NCBI RefSeq assembly: GCF_021917145.1 | Contig: NC_061080.1 | Location: 906,171 to 970,170 of the forward strand | Reading direction: 5' to 3' | Origin: Hypomesus transpacificus | Taxonomy: Eukaryota; Chordata; Actinopteri; Osmeriformes; Osmeridae | Length of the DNA: 64,000 nucleotides | In this document: positions 41,901 to 51,754 of the stretch, one piece after another | Numbering within the stretch: position 1 is the first letter of the stretch | Layout of the letters: each line of letters starts with the position of its first letter | Notes under the pieces: generated by a model | Databases searched by the model: none | What the model saw: the letters and a program-made list of their open reading frames with translations, nothing else | Told to the model about the DNA's origin: nothing | Made by a program: the position numbers and the translations under genes

Positions 41901-42829
41901 GCTTGTAGTTCTCTTGATCTTCATGACCATGCTTCTGTCCAACCAGGCGGACTACAAGACCCAGAAGGAGGCAGTGTGGGCGGTCACCAACTACACCAGC
42001 GGAGGCACCGTGGAGCAGGTGGTGTACCTGGTCCAGTGTAACGCCCTGGAGCCTCTCCTCAACCTGCTCTCCGCCAAGGACGGCAAAATCATCCAGGTCA
42101 TCTTGGACGCCATCACCAACATCTTCCAGGTACGTGTCGACGCACTGGATATATTGTCTTTTTTCGGCATTCGTTGGTTTGAGTTTTTTTAACACAACAA
42201 AAGCCCGCCCTCAGAAAGAAGTCCTTTTAAACAGCTGGTGAGGGTGGGTCATGTCACCTTTGCTTTCCGTCTCATTCAGATTATTTTGCATTGTCCATAA
42301 GTCCCAATTCTGTGTTGTTGTGAGTGTGTTTGTGTCCTGGTTCTAACCCCTCTCCTTGACGCTTCCCTCAGGCAGGGGATAAGATCGGTGAGACGGAGAA
42401 GCTGTGTCTGATGGTGGAGGAGTGTGGGGGCCTGGACAAGATCGAGGCCCTGCAGTCCCACGAGAACGAGATGGTTTACAAGAGTGCTCTGAACCTGATC
42501 GAGAAGTACTTCTCCGGCGAGGTGAGTCCCTCACACTGCCTTCTCAGGAAGAAATTAAGACTCATCTTGTCGTTTTTGGAAGGGGGGGGGGGGGGCGGGG
42601 GGTAGATAAGATTCAGGTTTTGGCCTTGTGTCCTTATGTCACACACCAGATTAGAGTGATATAAAATACGACTTGGCAAAATGGCCGTCAATGCACTTTC
42701 CTCTGTGCTAATGCCCGTCTTCCTGCTCGTCTGTCACAGGAGGGAGAAGATGAGTCGGTGGCCCCAGAGAATACCACGGACGGCTATGCCTTCCAGATCC
42801 CTGAGAACCAAAGCACTTTCAACTTCTAA
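38980..42829 (+). CDS. kpna2: KPNA2, importin subunit alpha-1 (karyopherin alpha 2)
   Basis: Coding exons 38980-39048, 39139-39279, 39565-39653, 39870-40138, 40751-40845, 40961-41224, 41461-41694, 41947-42129, 42372-42521 and 42740-42829: 1,584 nt, 527 aa (human 529). It is the cytoplasmic NLS receptor that binds importin beta and cargo. Exons 1-2 encode the importin-beta-binding domain ([20 protein letters not shown], then KRRNVSSFP). The body is the armadillo-repeat array with the Trp/Asn ladder that holds NLS side chains: [45 protein letters not shown]. The C-terminus is acidic (SGEEGEDES), the CAS-binding tail, ending TFNF. Two unusual points: the second exon's acceptor (ATGAAG before 39139) has a weak pyrimidine tract, and introns are short (90-640 bp). 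Confidence 0.97.
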
Positions 42830-42989
42830 CGTCTTCCAGTCCAGTCTGCATATGTCTTACCTGTCTCTCCTTTTTTTGTATTTTGATTAGCAATCTCCAT
42901 TTCCAGATTTATTTGTTTAGTTATCTTCATTTCGTAAGTGTACATACATACTGAGATGACATTATCCCTGTTTTACTACAAACTGTGTA

Positions 42990-42995
42990 AATAAA
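42990..42995 (+). other. KPNA2 polyadenylation signal
   Basis: AATAAA about 160 bp after the stop codon, in an AT-rich 3' UTR. Confidence 0.75.
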
Positions 42996-45210
42996 CTTTA
43001 TTAAGTAAAGTGGTTTTCATTGCGTTTGTGAGGATTTCTATCCACTAGATGGTGCTGTACCCTTCATTATGAATAAATGGCAAATTGGGATTTCCCTGTT
43101 GTCAACCAGTGGTAATGAAGGCTGACTTTCAATCTAAATATTTAATAGACAGTGGGCTTTCCAATTCAGATTTGCATATATTACACCATACATTTTAACA
43201 TCCAATGAATAAATTCCCTCAGAATGCAGCCCACCAACACATGTTGGTAGTAGCTTCTTCAGTCCAGACCAACAGCTTGAATCCATCCTAATTAATTCAT
43301 ATCAGATACTTGGCTACATGTGGATCAAAGGCTACAGAGAGGACCTCCAGAGTTCCTTTAATCTCCTGTGTTGAGAGCAGCCGTCTTCTACCAAACGGGG
43401 TTCAATAAAGTTGTGTGCCTGACTTCCTCTCTTTTAATTAAACTTATCAACTGATGAGCTGGCTGCCGTGATTGCTGTCCTGTACACACACACGCACACA
43501 TCTTTTTAAACGTACATCCTCGCTTCCTCAAAGCCCCCACACACTACGTGCCTTTCCTGCATCACTATTTCTCTTGCACCTCTCTTACACACACACAATC
43601 CCACATGGTCACACACACATACACAACCCTCCGCTTTCAGGGAGAAGGCCAATTTCCAGTGAGTGACTGAGGAGCGAGGCTTCTTTGATCCCTCGTTTTA
43701 TTCCGAGCACGCCCGTGTCTCCCATTACTGGTGGCCTTGTGATTAGACAAGCCACCACGCACACACACATACACCCCCTGCCACTGGCCCAAACAGACTG
43801 GGCTGGGGATGATCTACACCCTGGCTGGAGCTGGAGATAGAGCCGGTGCTGGAGGAACACCAGGGCACCATATGAAGGAGACGTGCCTTTTTGAAGAGAG
43901 TTGCCTGATGTGAGGGGCCAATTGATAGCCTAAGGCCCCTTTAGGATTGCTGCGAAAGGCAAGCTTTGGAAATGTGTCTTTGGAAAATGACTACTCTGAG
44001 ACAACAGGACTGCACAAACACAAATTCTGGGTGTAACGTGGCTCCCTGAAGACTAGTGAACACGCTATAGCCTTGTGTTATGTAGGAGTATGAAATCCTT
44101 AAGCATCGCTTGGTAAACTGATATTTGCAAATTTAGTGGTACAAAAAAATCAAGGAATCAATTGTCCTTTTTTTGTTAGAGGTGTAATGGACCAGATGAC
44201 AAAATAATAAATATGGCGTGTTACATGGAATGGATGGATGTGGTAAGAAAGCTACATGGTACACATGGGGCCTGCTATCCCTCCCTCCCTCCCCCTCCAT
44301 CAATCCATCTCACATGTACCCAGCCTGTGTGTGCTTGTGTGTGTACGTGTTTAATCTGGGGAAACGATGGGTCTCAAACTCCCCTCGCCTCAACCCTGCA
44401 ATCTAAGTCTGAGCCATTTATAGATAACCCGCATTGCCCCTGCTCCCACCCCCCCCCCCCCCCCCCGTCCCACCCCCCCATTTCATTCCCTCACACACTT
44501 ATGGAATGAGAAGCTCATGAAGACAGATGACGCCTCTCCGACCCCCCCCCCCCCGCTCCCCGCTCCCATCTGCTTCCTGACTCCAGCCGAGGGAGGAATT
44601 CCCTGGGCGTCCTCCCAGCCTCCCGGTCTGTTCCCGCTCGTCTCGCTCCGCGGGGCCCGCCGCGGGATGCTCGAAGACGGGAGGGAAGAGACCCGAGGGG
44701 TGGGCGGAGGATGGGTATCCATCTCCGCGGCGGTTCTGCTCGACATCCGCAGCTCATCCGATTTCGATTGCGGAAGATTACAAGTGAGAACCAAGAGGGA
44801 GCTGTCTGGGTCCATGGGCCCTGTTAAGATATGGGGGTAACGTGGTAATGGGAAATAACTGCAAGTCCCATGAATCCCTTGCTGTTGAGAGGTAGGGGAT
44901 CCCTCTGGCTATCTGAATAAATACATGAAAACGACTCTCCTTCTGCGAAAAGCACAGGAAGACACACAGAGACTAGAACACTGCAGCATACCGTGTGGGA
45001 AGGATTTCCGGAAGTGCCGTGTATTCTAACTTGCATACACACTGGCGCATTCACAGTGCACACACTCACACAAACACAAATGAAGACAGAACGGCCACTG
45101 AGGAAGGCAGTCCGTTTCACTTAGCTTGGCACCTTGAACCACTTCCAGAGACAGCAAACAGGAAAACACAGGAGGTGATTAAGGGCACACTGCAGCACTC
45201 TCTTTGCCTT

Positions 45211-45212
<2 letters not shown>

Positions 45213-45293
<81 letters not shown>

Positions 45294-45330
45294 GTCTGTC
45301 CGTCTCTCTCTCTCTCTCTCTCTCTCATTC
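45213..45330. repeat. CT microsatellite
   Basis: Long CT run with a short TGTCTGTCTGTCCGTC interruption. Confidence 0.92.
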
Positions 45331-46185
45331 TTTTCGTTCTGCCTATTTCTTTCAGTTTCTGCCTCCGCTTGCTATTCTCTCTTTAGCTCAGACATTGAGT
45401 TGAACATTAAACATTACTACACAATAGCATACAACTTTTAATGTATTTATATTATGTTTAAAAAAGTATATATAAATATCAAAATAAAAACATAAAACAA
45501 ATATGTTTGCTCTTTGGTGGCATGGTTGATCCCCAAAAGTATGGCAAATTCAAGCTAGCACGCATTGATGAGACAGACAGGGTCCATGGAGCCAGGCAAA
45601 GAGTGGAGAAAGATTAGAGAGCGCTCATGTCCAGGTTGACACACTGCCAAGTGAACCAGCTCTGAAATGCTGAGCTACAACGTTACTGAAACAGACAGGT
45701 CCAGTTGTGTTTGTGTGTGTGTGTTTGTGTGTGTGTGTATGTGTGTACAGCACTCAGCGGGCCTCCCCAGCGGTTCATTATAGAGGACCAAATACTTTCC
45801 AGGACAGAACTGTCTCATGAGCCATTGGAAGATACTGAAGGCTGTGTGGTGAAAAAACAATGTCAGCCATGGCTGCTGCTTCCAATCCTAGCTCAATGAT
45901 TCACTATCGACTGTAGTTTACCTTCACATGCACGAAAGAATAACTGACATATGGGGCACAACACACAAATCTCGGTTCAACACATTCCTCTGCCCTTCGG
46001 ATGAGTAGCTTATCTTTTGTTTCCATTCCGACGAAAGGCCAATGACAACACGTTTTCTCTTTCTGTTTTCGACACAAAATGTATGGCTGCCTGTGTATTC
46101 AATAGTGACGTATTACTGTACACATGGTTCTAATTACGGGGAGGCTTGACCCCCCTCATTAAGACTTACCAAAAAAACGTTACCA

Positions 46186-46276
46186 AAAGAGGTAAAAACA
46201 ACGGTTCGGGGGGGTCGATACATTTATTTATCGTTCTTACCTGTAATCGTAAATATTACTTTACGTCCTGGAGAAG
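46186..46276. repeat. unclassified dispersed repeat, copy A
   Basis: About 85% identical by eye to 57178-57266. Shared core: GTAATCGTAAATATTACTTT in copy A and TTAATCGTAAATATTACTTT in copy B, preceded in both by AAGAGGTAARAACAAC and GTCGATA. Not one of the families I can name. Confidence 0.7.
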
Positions 46277-47085
46277 ACCCTTGAAGGTCATGAAGAAGAT
46301 CAGGCAACATCATTTCAATGTCAACGTTTTTAATTTCCTCCCTTACCCTAACCTTTCTACTGTTATTATTAGTGGCAAGGAAAGTTCCTGAGGGGTGTTT
46401 AGGGGTGAGCACATTCAAACATATTTTCAGTTAATGAATTATCTCCCTTCTATAATATCATCTGAATTCTGAAGTCTCATTGTGTTCCAACCAATAACAG
46501 GCTTCGGTTGGGTTCTTGCCACTGTAATTACCTTCTGCTTGCACTATCCCTCCACCCTTGTGTGTCAGACTTCCTGTTTGATATCCGTGGAGGTGAAGTT
46601 CCAAGGCCAAAGCATCTCATTGGTTGATGAGCGTTCAATGGACTGAGGTAACCTTTCTCCATCCCACCCACAGTGCTCAGTAATTACAATGTGTACTTCG
46701 ATTCATTCTATAAAGGTACGAGTTCGGCAGCATGCAATCTTTCCCAATTACCATGTGATCCCTGGACCCTGAGTCATAACAGCCTTTTTTCCCACCACTC
46801 TGTGGATGTCAAAGTTGTTATTAGCCATTAGTGCTGCAGTGACTTCATTTGACATGGTAAATATATCTGCAGACAAAGAAGCTGAAAGCAAGGAAATACT
46901 TGCACATTTTAATCTACCAGCATTCAATTTTCATTCCAGTTTAGTCCATGTGAGTAAATGCAAAGATGCTAATAGTCATAGGTGATTTGTTTTTGTGACC
47001 TTTATGTTAAAACCAACACAAAGGAATAGCTTGGCAACATGTTTGATCTAATCTATCACTAAAATAAATTAAAGCAACCTCAGCC

Positions 47086-47814
47086 TCAGTAGCAGATGAA
47101 GCTGAGTCTCTCCTGGCAGTCGTGGGCCTCCCAGTGTCCCGCCGTCCCCACCGCCCCACAGCGGAGGTTTCTAGCTGGGCACTGGTGCCCTCCACCAGGG
47201 GGCCAGGCCTGATAGTCCAGAGGGTCCCCGTTCACCCACAGCCAGCGGTCCCCCAGGAAGCGCAGGCCCGTCCACACCAGCGCCGTCTGGGCCTGCTCCT
47301 GGATCTCCCTGTGGGCCAGAAGCATCTCCGTCTCTGACAGCAGGCTGGTCAGGTCAGTGTACTGCTCCCTGCAGTACTCCAGAGCCTCTTCCCATGTCTT
47401 GGGCTCTGTCACCACAAACAGACTCAAGCAAAAGAAGTATCCAGGATAATTTAAAGTATTATACCATCCACTGTCGCCAAGTGAAACAAAATTTTGCGAT
47501 GGTTCGTTGGTTGGGTTACCAAGCGAAAAGTTAAGGTATGTTGCAGATCCGCCATCTGACCATTTCCAGCCTGTGAAATCGTTGGGTTCTCTGTAAAGAC
47601 CAATCCAGTGAAACTTCAATGGAAAGCTTCCACCTGCTATATCTTTAAGTTTCAAGTCATCCTCTGGTCCACTGACAGGAGCTAGTTCAGTATAATGTTG
47701 TCTGCAATATCTTTGAGCATCTGTCCAGGTCTTCTCCTCACGTTTATAAACATATTTACCAAACACTCTTGATACAGTCACGACGAGGAGAACCTGGATG
47801 AAAATCTTCTCCAT
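47086..47814 (-). CDS. secreted two-domain C-type-lectin-like protein, gene 1 of 3 (intronless)
   Basis: Single-exon ORF, 242 aa, ATG in good context (GCCATGG). Signal peptide MEKIFIQVLLVVTVSRVFG, then two C-type-lectin-like domains (CTLD). CTLD1 (about 20-135) keeps KTWTDAQRYCR and WIGLYREPN but has NPTNEP at the sugar-contact loop and lacks the second disulfide pair. CTLD2 (about 136-242) has EALEYCREQYTDLTSL, WLWVNGDP and the full Cys set, ending SFICY, but lacks an EPN/QPD motif and a WND motif. A Ca2+-dependent sugar site is therefore doubtful. The CTLD1 half clearly differs from genes 2 and 3; the CTLD2 half is nearly identical to them. Not assignable to a named gene. Confidence 0.88.
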   Translation of the reverse strand: MEKIFIQVLLVVTVSRVFGKYVYKREEKTWTDAQRYCRQHYTELAPVSGPEDDLKLKDIAGGSFPLKFHWIGLYREPNDFTGWKWSDGGSATYLNFSLGNPTNEPSQNFVSLGDSGWYNTLNYPGYFFCLSLFVVTEPKTWEEALEYCREQYTDLTSLLSETEMLLAHREIQEQAQTALVWTGLRFLGDRWLWVNGDPLDYQAWPPGGGHQCPARNLRCGAVGTAGHWEAHDCQERLSFICY

Positions 47815-48420
47815 GGCGATGCTGTGTTCTGATACTGTATAAAAAGTTATTTAAACCTCTACCCTTGAAACAGATGGGTTCAGATCTAATAATTGTTGAG
47901 ATGTGAAGAAGTGTGAGAATCGTTGGGCTCAGTGTTGCTCCTTGTGTTGCTGCTCTGAGTGACGGTTGGTCTGGTGTACCTGACTAGTAAAGACTCCCAG
48001 GAACCAATAGCAACGTCTGTTCAGCTCACCTGTCTGTGAATAGAAACTATCTTTGCATACTCTTCAAATGAGATCCAGCCAATGTAACTCGCAAAATACA
48101 GACCTATCTCTCAAACAAATATTGGATCTGAGCTTAATTTATTCAGGGAGGGTTCCTTAAAGACCAGTATCAAGTTACCAGTATTTTGTCAATTTGTGTT
48201 TCTGTCTGTAACTATGTTTGTATGTATGCGGCTGCCTGTCTTGGCCAGGTCTCCCTTGAAAAAGAGATTCTTAAGCTCAATGGGTCTCTCCTGGTTAAAT
48301 AAAAGTTATCATTACTAATGGAGCCTTGTTGACATAATTAGCAAGGACATAGAGACGGGTGACAGTTTAAAGGAACAACAACATGTCTCAATGACAGGTT
48401 GGTGTCACACTGAAAAATCC
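47815..48420 (-). promoter_or_regulatory. shared upstream region of lectin gene 1
   Basis: About 190 bp upstream of the ATG is GACGTTGCTATTGGTTCC on the - strand: a CCAAT box overlapping an X-box-like GTTGCTA. The same block precedes gene 2 at about 50528-50542. Homology with gene 2's upstream DNA extends to about 48410 (TTAAAGGAACAACAACAT in both). Confidence 0.6.
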
Positions 48421-49652
48421 AGCAGACGCCCTCATTGTAGGGGTCAAAGCATTCAGGCCTGTACCCTTCTCTTGGTGTACACCACACATGGTGTCACCCA
48501 CATGTCCAGAATATGGTGAAGGGTGTGTCGTCAGGGTCACCTCACTTTTGTCCACATCTCTGTAGACCAAGGCCGGTGGTTTTATCGCGCCGCTGAACTT
48601 TCAAATGTGGATTTTCCTTTGTGACGAGGGCTTCCTATCCTGCAACCCTTCCATAATATCCCTGTCTATGTAGGTAACAAACCTTTCTCACTGACACACT
48701 CCTGAATTGACATTCCCAAGCACCTTAGGAAGACGTGCTTGTCTGTGTTTCCTTACACATTGTACTAACGTGCTAGTAGCCACGTTTAATAATGTATGCA
48801 ATACCACACAATTTCCAAATGTATTTAACTATGTCTTTAACATAGATCTAAATGAAGTAGTGTCACTTTATTGAAACACCAGCCAGTCGAGCTGCCTTTA
48901 GGACTGAAGCTCCTGCAATCTGTGCTCCATCAATTAACCGTCTTTTTCCAAAGTCCATATCTTCTTCTCTGACCATCTTGATCCTAAGCAAGGTCAATGG
49001 GCCCCACTCAGCATTTAGACACATACTCAGGATGTCAATCATATCATGCAGTACATTTACATTTAGTCATTTAGCAGACGCTCTTATCCAGAGCGACTTA
49101 CAGTAAGTACAGGGGCATTCCCCCCGAGGCAAGTAGGGTGAAGGAAACACAACGTCATTTGGCTTGGCGGGGAATCAATCCGGCAACCTTCTGATTACTA
49201 GTCCGACTCCTTCACCACTCAGACATCTGACTCCGCAGTACACCTGTCTGGAAGTATTTTCTCTGCTCATTTATTCAGTTTGTACCTTTAATTTGTCAGA
49301 CATACACACATCATATGATAGAATACAATAAACACAAAATAACCTGCATATACAATTGTAACACAACATAAGAAAGAGGTGTAGAGGTAAAGTAGGTCAA
49401 CATAAACTCTGATTACAAACAGAACCACTACTCAAATAATTCTTGGGACAAAGTATTGTAGGAAAATCCCAGTGAGGTATAAGAAGTATAGTATTTTTAC
49501 TGTCTGTTATGGAATTGACCCCAAAAATATGGAAACTTGTATCATCTAAAATTGTCCTTAGACACTCCTAACAATAAGGTTAGTAGAACATCTATACAAG
49601 TATTTTCATGCAGATTTTAATCTAGCTCTGCTTATATATTTATCAAGATCAT
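48421..49652. other. intergenic between lectin genes 1 and 2
   Basis: Contains SINE copy 4 (49053-49232) and, from about 49290, DNA homologous to the downstream flank of lectin gene 3. No gene otherwise. Confidence 0.65.
49053..49232 (-). repeat. tRNA-headed SINE copy 4 (- strand)
   Basis: Same family, between lectin genes 1 and 2. The middle CCTTGGGCAAGGCACTT segment is deleted compared with the other copies. It lies just beyond the downstream end of lectin gene 2. Confidence 0.82.
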
Positions 49653-50545
49653 TCAGTAGCAAATGAAGCTGAGTTTCTCCTGGCAGTCATGGGCCTCCCA
49701 GGGTCCCGCCTTCCCCACCGCCCCACAGCGGAGGTTTCTAGCTGGGCACTGGTGCCCTCCACCAGGGGGCCAGGCCTGGTAGTCCACAGGGTCCCCGTTC
49801 ACCCACAGCCAGCGGTCCCCCAGGAAGCGCAGGCCCGTCCACACCAGCGCCGTCTGGGCCTGCTCCTGGATCTCCCTGTGGGCCAGAAGCATCTCCGTCT
49901 CTGACAGCAGGCTGGTCAGGTCAGTGTACTGCTCCCTGCAGTACTCCAGAGCCTCTTCCCACGTCTTGGGCTCTCTCACCACAAACAGACTCAAGCAGTA
50001 GAAAGTTGCTGGAACGTCATAATAATCATACCATCCATGCCAACTCGTGCAACCAAAAAATTCCTCCGGTTCATTGGTTGGTTGGCCAGACTTAAAGTTT
50101 AGGTATGTTGCATATCCACCACCTGACCACTTCCAGCCTGTTTCATTGTTGGGTTCTCTGTAAAGTCCAATCCAGCTGAACATATTGGTTGCCTGTCTGA
50201 GTTTCAAGTCATCCTCTGGTCCACTGACAGAAGCTAGTTCAGTATAATATTGTCTGCAATATTGTTGAGCATCTGTCCAAGTCTTCTCCTCATCTACAAA
50301 AGCATATTTACCAAACGCTCTTCCTACAGTCACGACAAGAAGTACCTGGATCATCTTCTCCATGGCGATGCCAAGTGCAGATTTGAATAGTTGGAAGTAT
50401 TTCTAACCTCTAACCTCGAAGCGGATGGGTTCAGATCAAATAATTGTTGAGATATAAAGTGTTGCTGCTTGTGTTGCTGCTCTGTGTGCCGGTTGGTCTG
50501 ATGTACCTGACTAGTATAGAGTCCCAGGAACCAATAGCAACGTTT
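49290..50545. repeat. duplicated block containing lectin gene 2
   Basis: Aligns by eye with 51755-52990: shared downstream flank (ATTGTAGGAAAATCCCAG; CTCTGCTTATATATTTATCA), the gene, and about 170 bp upstream. Gene 1 shares the gene and upstream part but not this downstream flank, so the 2/3 duplication is the younger. Confidence 0.75.
49653..50363 (-). CDS. secreted two-domain C-type-lectin-like protein, gene 2 of 3 (intronless)
   Basis: Single-exon ORF of 236 aa. Signal peptide MEKMIQVLLVVTVGRAFG; one residue shorter than gene 3 there. CTLD1 reads WIGLYREPNNETGWKWSGGG and GQPTNEP, and uniquely keeps a Cys in FFGC that genes 1 and 3 lack, though its usual partner Cys is missing. CTLD2 differs from genes 1 and 3 at a few positions (GKAGPWEAHDC, EKLSFIC). 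It shares flanking DNA with gene 3 on both sides: upstream to about 50540, downstream to about 49290. Function is inferred only from the fold: extracellular ligand binding. Confidence 0.88.
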   Translation of the reverse strand: MEKMIQVLLVVTVGRAFGKYAFVDEEKTWTDAQQYCRQYYTELASVSGPEDDLKLRQATNMFSWIGLYREPNNETGWKWSGGGYATYLNFKSGQPTNEPEEFFGCTSWHGWYDYYDVPATFYCLSLFVVREPKTWEEALEYCREQYTDLTSLLSETEMLLAHREIQEQAQTALVWTGLRFLGDRWLWVNGDPVDYQAWPPGGGHQCPARNLRCGAVGKAGPWEAHDCQEKLSFICY

Positions 50546-50820
50546 CTTCAGCTCACCTGTTTGCAAATGGAAACTATTTTTGCATGCTGTACAAACATAC
50601 ATCCAAATAATCAAATAAAGAAAACACAACCTTTTCTCCCAAACAAATGTTTAATCTGACCCTCATTTCTTAAGGGAGAGTCCTACAGAGACCAGCATCT
50701 CGTTACCATTGGAGCCTGGTTTACATGATCAGCAGGAATGTGGAGACGGGTGACAAATTAAAGGAACAACAACATAAAGTGTCTCAGTGAGAGGGTTAGT
50801 GTCACAGTGAGGGTGTGTCA
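50364..50820 (-). promoter_or_regulatory. shared upstream region of lectin gene 2
   Basis: Homologous to the region upstream of gene 1, including CTATTGGTTCC about 170 bp before the ATG and TTAAAGGAACAACAACAT near 50760. Confidence 0.6.
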
Positions 50821-50978
50821 CCCCACTCTATGTCCTACATTCTTCACTTCCTGCCCTTTATTTACCACTGGCTGTTTATCAATCCACGTTTTTTTCCGTT
50901 CTTGTGCTCTTGCGAACTCGTTTGACGTCATCTCTCATTGCCCAAGTACGGTTCCAATCCAAAGAACACAAGTCACAT

Positions 50979-51413
50979 ATGCTTTGTCTACTACCGCGCA
51001 CTTGTGCACTTCGAGCACTGACTTTCAGTGCTTAAGGCGCTTCACTCACAAAACCAGCAGAATTCAGTGCACTGAAAGTACCCGGATGGCGCACTGCAAA
51101 CGGTCCAAAAAAACTGTGTACAACGATGGACACTACTCGCCCTAAACGGGCGCCATCTTGGCTACGTGGCGGAAAAGGAGGAGCCCTTTCGGCAGCATTT
51201 TCCACTTGAGTGGAGAAGCGCGTTCATTTTGGCAGGTTATGTGGGTGTCGCGAGCAGATTTGCGTCCGTCACTTCCACCAAGTGTTTAACGTAAGTGTTC
51301 CATTTGAGACAGCACTTATCAGCGACGGAGTGAACTGAATATGTAAGTGCACTGTTTTGTAGTGCACTGTATTGCAGTGTACTTCGTAAAGTGCGCGGTA
51401 CTAGACACAGCCC
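50979..51413. mobile_element. candidate non-autonomous DNA transposon (MITE)
   Basis: Ends are near-perfect inverted repeats: TGTCTACTACCGCGCACTT on the left and, on the opposite strand at the right end, TGTCTAGTACCGCGCACTT. The 435-bp interior has no ORF of note and contains GCGCCATCTTGGC. I could not see a clear target-site duplication, so exact ends and superfamily are unknown. Confidence 0.5.
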
Positions 51414-51754
51414 AAGAACGCCAAAAATACCTGGAAATGTTCTTGATCCGCCCCTTTTATCGAGGATGCATCAGATGGTGACTTGACCAGCGAGAACGCT
51501 TCTGATTCCCCAGAAGTCATTGCAAGATGTCTAGCGAGGCGGACAAACCTCACAACTGTAATATTTTACTTTTCATATTTCAGAATTTAAAATGTAATGA
51601 GAAATAGGCAGTTCAGTCGCTGAAAATGTTCTTATTTTATTGATGAAACGGCTAATTTGTAAATTTGCTCCGACTTGTCGATAACCTAGCTAGCATCTCA
51701 GTGCAGTGCAGACACTAGTTAACATTAGGTACTGTAAGTTAGCAAGGGCTACAC

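Larger units (their letters stand above)
42996..47085. other. intergenic between KPNA2 and the lectin array
   Basis: No gene recognised. It holds CA-rich patches (43480-43760), a GC-rich patch near 44500-44850 with unfamiliar ORFs, the CT microsatellite at 45213-45330, a GT run at 45706-45746 and one copy of an unclassified dispersed repeat at about 46186-46276. The stretch at 46560-46860 is repeat-poor and could contain regulatory sequence. Confidence 0.55.

Noticed and set aside
44483-44840. GC-rich overlapping ORFs on both strands
   Set aside because: Low-complexity, flanked by C-runs; nothing supports a gene.
47122-47337. + strand 71-aa ORF, repeated at 49689 and 52146
   Set aside because: It is the antisense shadow of the conserved CTLD2 coding half; its repetition reflects that conservation.
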